Below, in pieces: positions 1-10,982 of a DNA stretch of 64,000 nucleotides. Source of the stretch: Nitzschia sp. DOCU1 (Eukaryota > Bacillariophyta > Bacillariophyceae > Bacillariales > Bacillariaceae); contig OX595995.1 in NCBI GenBank assembly GCA_951394045.1, positions 186,001 through 250,000 of the forward strand. The letters run 5' to 3'. The notes beneath the pieces are model-generated. The model saw only the letters and a list, made by a program, of their open reading frames with translations, made no database searches and was not told where the DNA came from. Both the position numbers and the translations under genes were made by a program. Position 1 is the first letter of the stretch. Every line of letters begins with the position of its first letter.

Positions 1-927
1 TGTACACAACTGCTACCAATCCAGCGTCGTGCAAGAAAAAATCGTCAACGAAAAGGGCAGGCACAGATCAAGTGGACGCAACAGAAGAAACCGAAGAAGA
101 GACCAAACATCCTGCCAAGATCGAGAGCGTTTATTTTGAATGTACCGAAAAGAGACTTGATTTGCAGAAGTGTGAATCGCGTGACGGATGGATTCATTTT
201 CCTTCCTGCCATCCGGATGGTGATGACTTTGAAGGGGACGAATGAGGACGGCGATTCCAAACGCAAGCCAAAGAAAGTCATTGACCCAAGTCGTAGTCTT
301 TGCCGTATTTGTCGAGTAGAAGAATTGGAAACGGCATCTCATGGTACTGCCCTGTCCAATCCATCCGTCAAAGCTCGTCGTCAAACCGGAAAGGAAAAGT
401 CTGCCAAACGCAAACGCGATGGAGACGACGAAGAGGACGAAGACGATGCTGCATCCAACGAAGACTCTCCGGGTAAAGACAAAGAAGGTGATGGGGATGA
501 CGACGACGAAATTGGGAGCGGGCTTGATTCCAAAGAATACCAACTTTTGGTGCAAGCCCTCTTGCTGGTAGAACGACAAGACAACAACGAAATCTCCAAG
601 GCGTTTTGTACGAGCATCCACACAGCACTCATGATGCAAGCTCAAAAGTCCTTTGGTGTGGTGTTGCTGAATCCGACCGACTCAGCTATGAACCAAGACG
701 ATTCCAAGTATGACAAGGTGATGTTGGCTCTAAGCACGAAAACCTACATGGATCTGCCAAAGAGGCGCGTTTGGATACGAAAGTTGGAGACTATGCTTTG
801 ATTTTGAGTCATCGAGGAATCTCTTACCGGCGATTTACCACAAGCTCTGTTGGCAGCTGACGAATGTTCGTTTCTTTATTCACATGGCACAATGAGCACG
901 CCACAGATTCCTTGGGATCCGAGTCCT
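1..927 (+). pseudogene. Acidic, Lys-rich gene remnant, open at left edge
   Basis: Two overlapping plus-strand frames look coding. One (3-245) is rich in Lys/Glu, then has a Cys-containing stretch around residues 45-75, and ends in TGA. The other is open from base 1 to 801 and carries a long Asp/Glu/Lys low-complexity stretch at about 415-520, followed by an ordinary globular-looking segment (about 540-800). No ATG opens either frame at a convincing place, and after 801 the likely continuation is again out of frame. I read this as the 3' part of a gene whose start lies left of the window, with one or two frameshifts or unrecognised introns. I do not recognise the family. Sequence further right (946-1990) may be the same decayed locus. 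Confidence 0.4.
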
Positions 928-945
928 ACGCTGCGGTAATATATA

Positions 946-1990
946 ATGGTTATCTACAGCGAGGTTGAGGTGCGGCGAGCCTCGATCTGGAATACTTGCG
1001 TCAAGGTCCTGCAAGAGTGTTTGGAAGATTATCTGAAGTTTTCAGACAAGAAAAAGTTATTTCAAACGTCGGACAAAGGGCTGCAAGACGACTCAGCGCG
1101 GCACCAAGATTTGATCGGACTGGCGGACGTATTGGGATTGATGGAGCAAATTCTTTCTCTACGAAGCGGGTTTCTGGTGGATGCATCGGAGCAACTCACC
1201 AACGATGGGATTATGCTGCGTGAAAAGCTTTTCGACGACATTCAAAAGAAGCACTTGCGTGCATACCGCGAGGACTGGTCTTTTGTTACCCTGCCCAAGA
1301 AGGAGCCCTTGTCGGACAAAGAAAATGCCGTGGAGTACATCAGGAAGGTAAGATCACCATTGCTTTCGTCACGATCCAATTCGACATTATTCCTGATCAC
1401 TGTGTCGGTATCCTGTAGAAAATCGTGACCGAATTGGTCGCCATGGAGAACCGCTCTACGAAGAAGGTAATCCGAAGCTGGTTCAACCGCTTCTTCATTT
1501 GCCGTGGCAAAAAGATTGCTCTGGATGAAAACTCGTCGATCGACTTCCCGCAATTGATAGCAGCGTATCAACCCAATTCGAGTCCCACCTCGGCGCGTCT
1601 CCAGTGGTATCTCCTCTCATTCCCGCCTGGCTGCTTAATTGGCGATATCGTCGGGTGACTTTCGAAACTTATGCCATTACTGAAACTGCTCCCACCCATT
1701 GCCCAGGATGTCTATGAGGTGTTCTCCAACATTTCTGATCTTTATATGACTACAACCTTTTGGATTTGCTCTGGAAGCTGCAAGCACGAAAAGTTTCTTC
1801 TAGGACTACAACCTTCTGCGCCGACTCTTGACCCAGACACTATTGCAACGCCCCGCTCGAAGTAGCTCCTCTCAACTGCTTGGTTTTGGAAGGTGGTCGC
1901 CGTCTCAGCCCCGACGGCAAGTTGCTACGAGTTCGAATTTGCCGCCATTTACAGATGCTGAGCTTTGCTTGCCCCTCCCTTGCGAGCGGA
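946..1990 (+). pseudogene. Decayed helical-protein gene, copy of block at 39.3-40.1 kb
   Basis: An exon-like frame (946-1347) encodes a helical, charged segment. It is followed by a good GT-AG intron at 1348-1418 (GTAAGA donor, TCCTGTAG acceptor, phase 0) and then reading continues from 1419. From about 1440 the DNA is clearly homologous to 39,327-39,900: both pass through the same Ser/Pro-rich segment (SPTSARLQWYL in one frame here) and the same downstream block. Here the reading frame breaks several times after 1660, while the 39-kb copy keeps one frame longer. The family is not recognised. Because the two copies sit beside PHD/Tudor fragments, the block may belong to the same parent gene. 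Start at 946 is not supported by an upstream signal. Confidence 0.5.
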
Positions 1991-2497
1991 CAGAAATCGA
2001 GGTAGTTCGCGAGTTCATTCTTCTGATCCCATTAAGCCTTTGTCGAATCCCGCCCAACAAAACGACGATGCTACTTCCTTAAGCTTGGAACCACCTTTTA
2101 CAAGTCATCTGATTGCCGACCGAGGAGAGCCCATACTATACCGTCGAGGGATAGCGATAAAGAGGACTTGGAGCCTGACCAGCTGCTGGAGTTTATCCAA
2201 GCTGATGAAACCAAGGATATGTCAGCAAACGCTGGCGATGGCAATCATCATCAAAGCAGTGAAAATACGGCGGAACATTCTCAGAGCAAGCGGATTAAAT
2301 TCATGATATTGGCCGCCGCAAGCGAAAGAGTGATTCGTTTCTGGATGCCATTCCCCAAACCAAGCAGTTGCATTTGGAGAGCAGCCGAAGAAAACGTGGC
2401 CGGCTTCGAAAGATTGAGGTGGAAGATTGAGATGGTAGACGACGCGTTGGACGCATCCCTCATTTTTCTCAAGAAGAAACCTGGCAGGCCTCGATAG
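1990..2497 (+). pseudogene. PHD/Tudor family fragment, copy A (Tudor-side tail)
   Basis: The stretch matches the Tudor-side part of the PHD/Tudor pseudogene family also present at 9.9-10.5 kb and 38.8-39.3 kb. It begins with the shared 'TTCTTCTGATCCCATTAAGC' block near 2017 and goes on to the acidic strand-helix motif ending EPDQLLEFIQADE near 2170-2210. The GKV...Y.V.Y.DGD core seen in the other copies is largely lost here. It is fused directly to the helical block on its left, in an order opposite to that at 39 kb, so at least one of the two copies is rearranged. There is no intact gene. Confidence 0.5.
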
Positions 2498-3032
2498 ATT
2501 GAAGACGAGTTCGACGTACCCTAGTTTGTCTCAAGAAACAGAAGAAAGACTTACGACACGGTGCCTCGCCGTCTGCGAAGAACCAAAAGGGTGAAATCGA
2601 TCGTTCATCGCTGTCTGCGCCCAAGTTTCGGCGTGAACGTCCTAGAACCTATTTAGACAAATCCATTGCCTTGCCAGCAGCAAACCGCGGCGATCGTATC
2701 ACTGCCGTCGACATGGCATCGTCGAATAATCGACTAGGACAGGCAAGAAGGACGAAAAGACGCCGGGACGGTGAAACGTAGGGGCCGAACGAGTTTAGCA
2801 GCAGTTGATTCGTCGCCCAATCTCTTGACGACCGCATTGGCTAGCATCACCGAACTGTTGCAGGCGCCCACGACTGATTATCGCCAGGTTTCGCACCTTA
2901 CTAGCCATGCCAGCGTTGTCAACAATACATCTCTTCCATTCGAAGTTGGCGTCCAAGGACGGCTCATCGGGACCTGCGTCGCCCACAATCTGAAGAGGGA
3001 AACGAACGATACCTCCCTTTCCACTGGGACAA
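2498..3032 (+). other. Unassigned spacer with broken coding-like DNA
   Basis: No recognisable gene. A plus frame at 2771-3241 is open for 156 codons but has no recognisable domain and lies out of frame with the TspO-like fragment to its right. Probably decayed coding DNA. Confidence 0.4.
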
Positions 3033-3725
3033 TTGCTCATGGTGGGATCGCAACTTCGATTGTCCGAACAAGATGGATTGGCTCCAATCATTCGCAAAGT
3101 GACGGGACCCTATGTCATGGCACAATGCTTTCAATCCCTCTGGACCGCATCCTTTCGACCAAAGTACAATCAAGGCTATTTCAAGTACATCTCGGCTCTC
3201 AACTTGACAGGAATTGCAATTTCGCTTTCACTTTGCCATGACGCATTTACTTCGGCGTCTGATACCATTTCTAACAAGGACTATTGGATGAATTTCTTGC
3301 CCTTGACACTTCATTTTGGATGGGCGACAGCCGCGTCCTTGGTCAATTTGAATGGCATGTGTGCCTTGGGCGATGACGTTTCCGCGAAATCAGTCGCTTG
3401 GATGGGTCATGTGTCCGTTGTAGCGGCAACAATCTTGGGCGTCACCACGACCGTCTTGCGCCGTGCACCCATCTATGGAAGTGTCATTGCCTGGGCCTTG
3501 TCGGCAGTGGCTTCGGGATTAGGGCAACGCATCGAGGAAACTCGTAAGGAAGATCCAAAGACAGTGGGCGTGTATGGTGCGCAACTCCAACAAACGCTCA
3601 GTCTAGCCGGAGCGGCTCTTTGTGCGGCACCGAGCGGCAAGGTGGCGGGGAAAGATGAGCATCGGTTTCATCAGTACCGGGGTGGGCTTAAGCGTGCATC
3701 GAATAGGAGGCACGGTTGGACTTGA
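3033..3725 (+). pseudogene. TspO/MBR-like membrane protein fragment
   Basis: The 230-codon frame contains four hydrophobic segments between residues about 45 and 185. The segment LHFGWATAASLVNLNGMCAL resembles the Trp-containing helix of TspO/MBR (tryptophan-rich sensory, peripheral benzodiazepine receptor-like) membrane proteins, where a similar 'GW.T.A...N' helix occurs. The spacing and number of helices fit a small polytopic membrane protein. The annotated start is not preceded by a clear 5' end, and the C-terminus shifts into another frame at about 3650, so this is either a pseudogene or a gene with missing exons. The family assignment rests on pattern memory and is tentative. Neighbouring fragments on the same strand belong to unrelated families. 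Confidence 0.35.
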
Positions 3726-4577
3726 TTCTGAGCCACGGAAGGTTACTGAGTTCACAGTTGACTTGCCTTTTATCGGTATACCCGTCAACGTGTTTGATGT
3801 AAAGAGGAAGCTTCAGCCTGCAACCATTTTCGAATATTCGTTCTCGGACTATCTGAATCGGGCTGAACCTGCTCCGTTCAATGGCGAGGTTGTGAGAATC
3901 TTCGGATTGGACGCCTCTCGATGCTCCTCCATGGATGAGGCGTACGAGCTCGTCTGCAGCCGGAACTTGCCGGACGGAAAATCGCACTTTGATTTTTGGT
4001 GCACGAAAGTCTGTATGACTTTGAAGCGACTTCTAAATTGGACGCGACCATTGGGCGGTCAGGCTACAGGCCCAATCGGGAAAAAACGAGGCCAAGACCA
4101 CGACCAAAACCACCAAGACCAAAACTATGTTTTGCCATCTGCGCAAGTGACGTCGGCTCAAGGTGGATTATTTTCATCCCTCGCGGTTGCAAAGGAAGAA
4201 GGATCGGGCGCTCCAGGCAAAGCAGGAGCCGCCCCTGATGGATTGTTCGCCGCCCTATTGGTTCATAGAGATTCATCGGTAGACAAAAAGTGTACGGTCC
4301 AAGACGACAGCGATGAGTTGCCGACAAGTACGCGAACCCAGGCTACTCGTCCTCGCGAGCCCCCTTCGACAAGAGGTCTCTTTGCCTCGCTCTCCGGCAC
4401 GAACATACTGGAAGACAAACCTGCTGCACCAAGACCAGCGGATATCAGTCCAAAACCAGGGACGGGTTGTTTGCGCCCTTGAAAAAGGCGGATGGTAGCG
4501 TCGTTGTACCGCCGTTAGCTCGGTCCGCCTCGGATCAAGGCGACACCCGTTCGAAAAGTCCCATTCCGACCCAGTGA
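3652..4577 (+). pseudogene. Unknown protein with GLFxxL repeats, upstream of receiver domains
   Basis: An open frame to 4482 carries a globular N-terminal part (about 3652-4010) and then a low-complexity tail in which a short motif recurs: GLFSSLAV, GLFAALLV, GLFASLSG and, after a +1 frame change at about 4470, GLFAPLKK, ending in TGA at 4575. The 27-bp tract around CCCGTTCGAAAAGTCCCATT occurs at 4547 and again at 4675, showing local duplication. The tail leads directly into the first receiver domain, so this may be the linker region of one decayed signalling protein. I do not recognise the N-terminal part. Confidence 0.4.
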
Positions 4578-5120
4578 ATCCCTCCATCGACTTGACTTCC
4601 TTGTTGGACGGAGGATTGAGTTTTGACGATCTTGATGATCTTTTTAACAAGACGGCAACTTGTTCAGGCGGCACCCGTTCGAAAAGTCCCATTCCGACCC
4701 CTCCAAAGGAAAAGCTAAGGCCACCTGGAATACAAGCATCGAAAATGAAGCTGGCACCTCCAAAGGGCGATCTCAAAGTTTTGTATGCCGGGGACAATTT
4801 GGTGAATCAAAAGGTATTGTCCAGAGTGTTGGGGTGGGCGGGCATTGACGGCATTACGATTGTGGACAATGGCTAGAAGGCAGTCGATATTTGCGCAACG
4901 TCGACCTTCGCCTGCATATTCATGGATATGCAGGTCTCGATTATGGTCGGTATGGAAGCAATCAAGACAATCGTAGAGAGAGATCCCACGGCTTTCGTGC
5001 TTTTGGTTTCAGCGCATGCTCTGGACGAATACACGACCCAAGCGGAAGCTGTCGGCGCCAAAGGTTTCTTCTCCAAACCCTTTTCGAACCAGTGCCATTG
5101 AGGCCGTCTTGGATGGTTTG
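4574..5120 (+). pseudogene. Response-regulator receiver (REC) domain, decayed copy 1
   Basis: After a short linker, the frame from about 4770 reads as a receiver domain of a two-component phosphorelay. It shows the first strand with the acidic pair region (LKVLYAGDNLVNQKVL), the phospho-acceptor Asp in CIFMDMQ, the conserved small residue in VSAHA, and the conserved Lys in FSKPF. An in-frame TAG at 4874-4876 interrupts it between strand 2 and helix 2, and the frame is lost after the Lys motif at about 5095. The acidic pair has one Asp changed to Gly (AGDN where AEDN is usual). Such domains normally sit in hybrid histidine kinases or response regulators. With the stop codon and the substitution this copy is very probably dead. 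Confidence 0.7.
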
Positions 5121-5319
5121 AGTACGAGAAATCGTCGAAGCGCTGTGGATGCGGCTCCGGGCAAGGCGGTCGAATCCAATACGGTAGCACGCGACGAGTC
5201 AGGTACAGCAGGCGAGGGAAAGAAGAGTTTCCTGGAACCTCAGAACGAATCCAGTACATAGCCAAAGGATGCAAAGTCCACTGTTTCGCAGCACCAGCAG
5301 ACCAAGGCAGTCGCAGTGG

Positions 5320-5650
5320 TGCGTAATTTGAAAGTTCTTTATGCGGAGGACAATTTCTGAATCGCGCGAATGTTACGTATATCACCATTGTTGACAATGG
5401 CCAACAGGCTGTCGATGTTTGTCTTACGCAAACGTTTGTTGACGTTATTTTCATGGATATGGTGATGCCTGTTTTGTCGCGGATGGAAGCTTCCAACAAA
5501 ATCGTTGCCCATAATCCTCAAGACTGCACCGTATTTGTCACTACGCATACTGGAGGAATTCAAGTCTGCCGATGCTGCAGGAGCGACGAATGATATTACC
5601 AAGCCATTCCGTTTGACTGATCTGGAGTCTTTGTTCGATCGTTTCAACTT
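5320..5650 (+). pseudogene. Response-regulator receiver (REC) domain, decayed copy 2
   Basis: A second receiver domain follows the first by about 220 bp, in the same orientation and with similar sequence. It starts LKVLYAEDNF, then hits a TGA, and continues in pieces: TIVDNGQQAVDV, the phospho-acceptor strand VIFMDMVMP, and the end AAGATNDITKPF with the conserved Lys. At least two frame changes are needed to read through it. The similarity to copy 1 indicates a tandem duplication of one domain. Its C-terminal half (from about 5505) lies in a frame that stays open into the neighbouring kinase N-lobe. Confidence 0.65.
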
Positions 5651-5849
5651 GGTGAACCCCCGCTTGTCCAAGCCCCGTTCCTCGATTCCTGAAATCAGTG
5701 TTCGGCAGCGGGCATCTGTAGCCGCTCTACAACGATGGAATAGTTGGAAGCGGCCAAACTCGGATCATGGGGTGGGGGGTACGGCGTTGGCTACAAGTCA
5801 TAGGAGTAGCAATGGGGACGATAGTGGGAGTGAGATTTTGGATGTAACT

Positions 5850-7139
5850 ACAGAACCAGAAAATACTCTTCAACGCGACGAGGCGCTGGGCTCTCATCGA
5901 ACGCCCATTGACCAGACAGACGCTCGCAAATTTATTACTACACATTGTCGGCGACCCTATTCCGGAGATGCGAGATATGCCATTAACCCGGACTCTCTCT
6001 TTCCAGGAATTCTCAATTTGAATCTGGAAACACGGATTCTATCCAGTTTGCCCCTATCACCCCAACGTAATCAAATTACGGGTCATTTCCAGCGGCGATC
6101 GATTCGATCCTTACTATTTTATCATCTTGGATCGCCTCTATGATACTTTGGAAACAAAACTACAAAAGTGGAGAGATGTTCTCAGTGGAAGAATCGTGCC
6201 AAGGCAATCCCTGTTTCAATCATGTTTCAAGCCTTGTTGCAGTAGCGAACGACGAGATCGACAAGAAGCCGAGGCTATTTTGGAAAGTAGTCGGCATGAT
6301 AATGTCTCGCCACAAGAACTCAAAGATTTGAAACGACGGCATCAACAGACGGTGGATCGGCTATGGGCGGCCTTTGATTTGGCGTCGGCAGTAGCGCATT
6401 TGCATAAGCATCATATTATGCATCGCGATTTGAAGCCGGAAAATATTGGATGCGATATTGTGAGTAGTATCGCTTTGGCAGAAACCATTTGGGGGCGAGT
6501 CTAACTGTTTCTTGTTGCCTCGTGCGCTCGCTCCTTTCATATAATGTTCTTCTACTACCTAGCGTGATGACATCAGAATCTTTGATCTGGGCTTGGCCAA
6601 GGGAATTCCACAAGACGGAACGGAGGGCCCTTGGAAATTGACAGCCATGTGTGGTTCGCCCCGATCTAGTAAGTGCCGAGGAGCCATGCGTGATGCTTTT
6701 GCATCAAATCCACGCCGTTCTTGAAATTAACTCTTGCCGTTGCTGTTGATTGAATTCTGCTATTTAGTGGCACCAGAAGTCGCAACAGACAAACTATATG
6801 ACGCCAAATGCGATTGTTATTCTTTTGCCCTGCTATTTTGGGAAATACTGAATTTGAAAAAGCTTTTGAGGAGGGTGACGATGGACAAGTTACAGCGGCT
6901 GGTCTGGAATGATACGTATCAGCGGCGGCCCAAAATTCTAGTCGTTGCTAACAGCACCAGCAATTATGCACTTGTCGACGAAAATTGACTCTGTTTTTGA
7001 CATCATCCAAGGCTGCTTGGACAAAAGAATGGAAGGCCCTACCGGTAGTGGAATCTTCGTGGCATCATTATGCTTCTCGACGCCCAACCATAGAGCATGT
7101 GGAGCAAGAGCTTAAAAAAACGTCTGAAAAAGGGAATTG
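5850..7139 (+). pseudogene. Ser/Thr protein kinase domain, three exons, frameshifted
   Basis: Kinase landmarks appear in order: the N-lobe strand RYAIN (about 5970), HPNVIKL (6058), the catalytic loop HRDLKPEN (about 6421-6444), DLGLAK in place of DFG (after 6588), MAPEV (6768 on) and the C-lobe DCYSFALLFWEIL. Two GT-AG introns restore the phase exactly: 6460-6562 (GTGAGT donor) and 6669-6767 (GTAAGT donor). A 1-nt frame change at about 6050 separates the first strand region from HPNV. The ATP-anchoring Lys expected in the V/A-A-I-K strand reads Asn. The catalytic loop Asp and the splice sites are intact, so decay is recent or one error is a sequencing error. The upstream frame runs without stop into the receiver domain. 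Confidence 0.7.
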
Positions 7140-8559
7140 AAGTCATGGACAGCTTCATGGTGGACTTGATAAAGTGCTTGAGAGCAAACGACTTTCACAC
7201 AATGCCCGGAGATCGACCTTTGTCTATCATCCACCAGCTGCGAACAACAATGTGCGGGAACGAGGCGCCCCGTCGATCTACAAGTGCAGAGGCCCGAGCT
7301 ACTGTCTTGACTTGGTGGGGTAGCTCCACACGTCTATTCTCTGGCAGACATCAGGATGCTAAAAGACAAAGACGGAGTCAGTTGTTTGCAACGGACGCCT
7401 GAGTCGGCTCTGGCAAATGTGAGTGAAGATTCCTAGTGTCGAGTATTGCCAGCAAGATTTCCCGGCGTTCCAAAGGCCGAGCCAACTCGAATCTGCCAAC
7501 ATTCCGTCAAGAATCCCATCCATCCATGAATACCTTTGTCGATCAATCCAGCCCAGGCTCCCGACTTGAAGGTTACCCAGTTTTGCGCTGTAAACTTATC
7601 CAATCTCAATTTGTGCAAGTTAAAGAAGGGGACCATGAGATAACAGGGATGTTCAATAGTCCATTGCGGGCTACCGTCGATCCTGTCGGTTATATTGATC
7701 ATTGCGGCGGGCTACCGTCGATCCTGTCGATTTTTGGGTGCCCGACCGGTATTCGTCTCTCGCATTCCTTTGGAACAAGGAGCGGCCATGTTGCTGTGGT
7801 CCAGCTGGCCTTGGATTAGTCGACTGTACGGTGTCTCGGGCAATGATATCATGGCCCTTCTATTGTATACCACGCTGGATCTTGGTAATGCCTATTCTTT
7901 TGCACCAAGAGGAGAATACACTGGGTTAGGAGACGGGGAAGCAAAGTTCGTTCGTTCTTGCCCGTGGCCTTTCGGTAAATGATTCAAGTTTCTGAGGAGA
8001 TGTATCCACCCAATTGATTGCAATCCAAAGTACGACGACGAAGCGAACAAGCCGAACCTGACGACAAAGTAGAGAGTGATGTACATGATGCGCAAAAAGG
8101 AAGCGTCGCCGAGAACCGACCCTATCGGTAGCGTCCCCAGTTTTGGTCATTCGGCTACGCTTTCAATACGAATGGGCTAATGGCGTATATACTATTTGCT
8201 GGATGCCGGAGTCTTCGTCTTTCCTGCGACCAAGCTGGCCAAACGGAGTTCAAGACCCTGTCGACGAGGATTTGATCCTTCCGGAAGCCACCTTCCAGAA
8301 TATTTATCGCCCTCCGTGTTTGGCATTTCAGTCGACTCTGTGCGCTCCTTGCTAAAGTGCTTCGATATTCTGAAACGTCTTTGTCTCAGTGGAATGGATC
8401 CGGATTATCGACCGGACATTTTGCTTGGAGAATGCTCAGAATGGGACCATCCGGTTGTCATCACACTCGGGAAGGGTCCTTGCCTACGTTCGAAGATTTA
8501 CTTTCGTCGGACAGTGCGCGAGAAGTCGACAAACCGGTCAATACTCGTGGTATCCTGAC
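7140..8559 (+). other. Unassigned stretch, no recognisable gene
   Basis: Several open frames of 60-130 codons overlap, none with a recognisable domain. A short tract is locally duplicated at about 7665-7730 (GGGCTACCGTCGATCCTGTC twice). A segment near 8085-8120 resembles 11,070-11,105 (ATGATRCGCAAAAMGGAAGC), so parts of this stretch are also duplicated material. Confidence 0.4.
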
Positions 8560-10590
8560 AACCGACGAAGATATAGCATTCCGGGGGATATTGGCGAGCT
8601 CCCACTACTGGCTCCCATGGGTAGTCGATACGTTTGAGGACGACCCGAGAAAGCAGGTCATGTCGAACTATAAATCAATGATGGCTTTCCCTTCCCTCTG
8701 TTTAGAGCTCAATGAAACTCGCCACGTGGAAAAATCAAGCAATCTTCCCGTCCTACCGACCCAAATGCAGCCTCCGACACAGAAGCTACTATTGCCGACG
8801 ACTCGGCCAAGAAAGCCGCTGCCCAGCAAATACGATATATCTTGGACGACGCCCGCGTGAGAGTCAAGAATCCTGCCTCCGCTGAAGTACTTGACCATAT
8901 AATGTTTCGATTCAAAGATTTCTCGAACGACGATGGGCTGGCTAAAGTCATGTTGCGTCGTCCCGGAAGGCGCGCACCTTGCGTCTGCTGCCAAATCCAA
9001 GGGAGTGGCTTTTATTCTTGCCATGTGATGCGTGGCAATCCTGATTTTGATTTTATTGCGAACTGGCCGAATATGGGAGGTATTGATGGCCTGCTAGCAC
9101 GTACAAAGATTCTCAGCTCGTTGATGTTAACCGGACGTCAGCGCCCGACGAGAATCCAGCTGGGTAATCGTTGGAACAGAGACACGACGATGACAAGAAC
9201 GAAATGGAGGAGACGCTACCATCGACCCATCTGAGCAACTGGAAACTGCTTGAAAGGCTCTTGAAAAAGCTAACTACCTCCACCAGCAAGCGGACGCTCT
9301 GGCATTTCAACCCGTGTGACTTGGAGCAAAGTTCATAAAGATGTGTTTCCGATTGACCCAACGGACGGTCGCTATATTTGGTTCACTATTTGCGGCTGAG
9401 CGGGGATGTTTTGTGCTGCGACGGCTGTTCCAACGTTGTGCATACAAAATGTGTCGGCCTGCCCGGGATCCCTGAAGAAGATTGGTATTGCGAAACGTGT
9501 GCGCCCATTGGTAAAGAAACACCATTGGTCGCCGGCCCCCGACCTGGCAGAGGGTCCTTCGGTTGCTACCTGTGCCGAGGCTGGGACGTCGGCAGTCAAG
9601 GGCGGTTGTGACCATGAGGATACTACTAGACCTCGGATTGAAGAGACGAAGGACGACGATCCAGCTCCATCTGCATACACGAACTCGACTGAAGATAGAG
9701 GCGGCGTTTTGAAAATGGTGGGATTGGACGGCCACGCCTGACACCATCAGTTACCGAGGCCGATAGAGAGGACGAGGTGTCCGATTCCAAAGAGCCTGGG
9801 GTGGCTTTTGTCACCTCAAATGTTGCGGCGTCGAACGACAATAATGTCGGTCCTAAAAAACCTACTCCAGCTGCTCTCCCCCCAAAGCCCTTGATAAGCG
9901 ACGACGAGTTTGAAGAGCAGGCCGACGATCTCGAACGTGTACGTGACGCCCTTCACAAGCTCATTTTTCTTCTGATCCCAACAAGCCCTCGTCGAACGAC
10001 GCCACTTCCATCAAGAACTCCGCCAAACATTCGAGGACGCCACTTCCATCAAACTCGGAACTACCTTTTACAAGAACTTTGCCAAACACGGACTATTCAA
10101 GGGCAAAGTCATCCGATTGCCGACCGATGAGACCCCTGTAGTACTGTGGTGTCGAGTATGTGGATGGCGACAACGAGACTTGCAGCCTGACGAGCTTCTG
10201 GAGTTGATCCAAGCTGATGATGCCAAGGATGCGGCAGCAAAAACCGGAGATGGCAATCATCATCAAAGCAGCGGAAAGACGATGGAGCATTCTGGACGCC
10301 GCAAGAGTGCTCCGCCCCCGCGGTTCGTGGAGCAAGCGGATCGAATCTATGACACTGGACGCCGCAAGCGAGGACCCCCGCGAAAGCTTGATTCGTTTCT
10401 GGGTGCCATCCCCCAAAACAAGCGGTTGTATTTGGAGAGCAATGGTTTGATTTCTTCTACAGCCACAGAAAACGTGGCCGGCCTCGAAAGATTGATGCGG
10501 TTGACGACGAGTTGGACGCACCTCATTTCTCTCAAGACACAAAGAAACCAGTGCGCAACGGTGCCTCGCCGTCTCCCAAGATCCAAAAGG
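8560..10590 (+). pseudogene. PHD-finger/Tudor-like chromatin-reader pseudogene, copy B
   Basis: This is the longest copy of a family with four partial copies in the window. It includes a conserved pre-PHD segment (AAAQQIRYIL near 8820) and a C4HC3 PHD finger. The finger is split by a 1-nt deletion: YIWFTICG ends in TGA at about 9396, and the next frame gives LCCDGCSNVVHTKC and EEDWYCETCAP. PHD fingers bind histone H3 tails. About 600 bp later comes a Tudor-like domain (HGLFKGKVIRLPTDE, then a DGD acid loop and DELLELIQADD at about 10,050-10,220). The combination suggests a nuclear chromatin reader. Further frame changes occur around 10,000 and 10,150. Copies C (38.4 kb) and D (42.0 kb) are broken at other places, so they decayed independently. 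Confidence 0.65.
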
Positions 10591-10982
10591 TTGAATGGAC
10601 GGGTGATACCTACCTATCTTCTGTCATCAACGACCAGAATCCCATTGGTTACAATATTCACAAGAGTGCGACTTCAGCGACGGGAGTATCCCTTGCCGAA
10701 CTCGCCGCCTTTGCGACCGTAGAGTTGAGGATCCGAAAGATTGCGGAGTACATCGTAACTTCGTATGCCTCCAATATTTTCCGGGAGCGCCAGGATACCA
10801 AGGTCCGATACGAAGTCAACTCGGAGGGTGTGAAGATTTCGAGTATCTTTGCCAGTTTGGAAGCGAACAAGGAACGTCTCCTTTTGGATGACTATGGAGT
10901 CAGTCAGACCTCTTTGGAACAAGTCTTCAACATGCATGCTGCCGAAGCGGAGAAACTCAAATTAGGCACAAACGACCATTAA
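10591..10982 (+). pseudogene. ABCA-type transporter C-terminal fragment
   Basis: The end of this open frame reads like the C-terminus of an ABC transporter of subfamily A: a helical segment followed by SIFASLEANKERLLLDDYGV and SQTSLEQVFNMHAAEA. The 'DYxVSQTTLEQVF' signature is the usual end of the second nucleotide-binding domain region in ABCA proteins. Walker A, the ABC signature and Walker B are all absent. The fragment is joined in frame to decayed PHD/Tudor sequence on its left, which makes a chimeric ORF from about 10,512. ABCA proteins move lipids; this fragment alone cannot. It stops at TAA 10,980-10,982. Confidence 0.6.
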
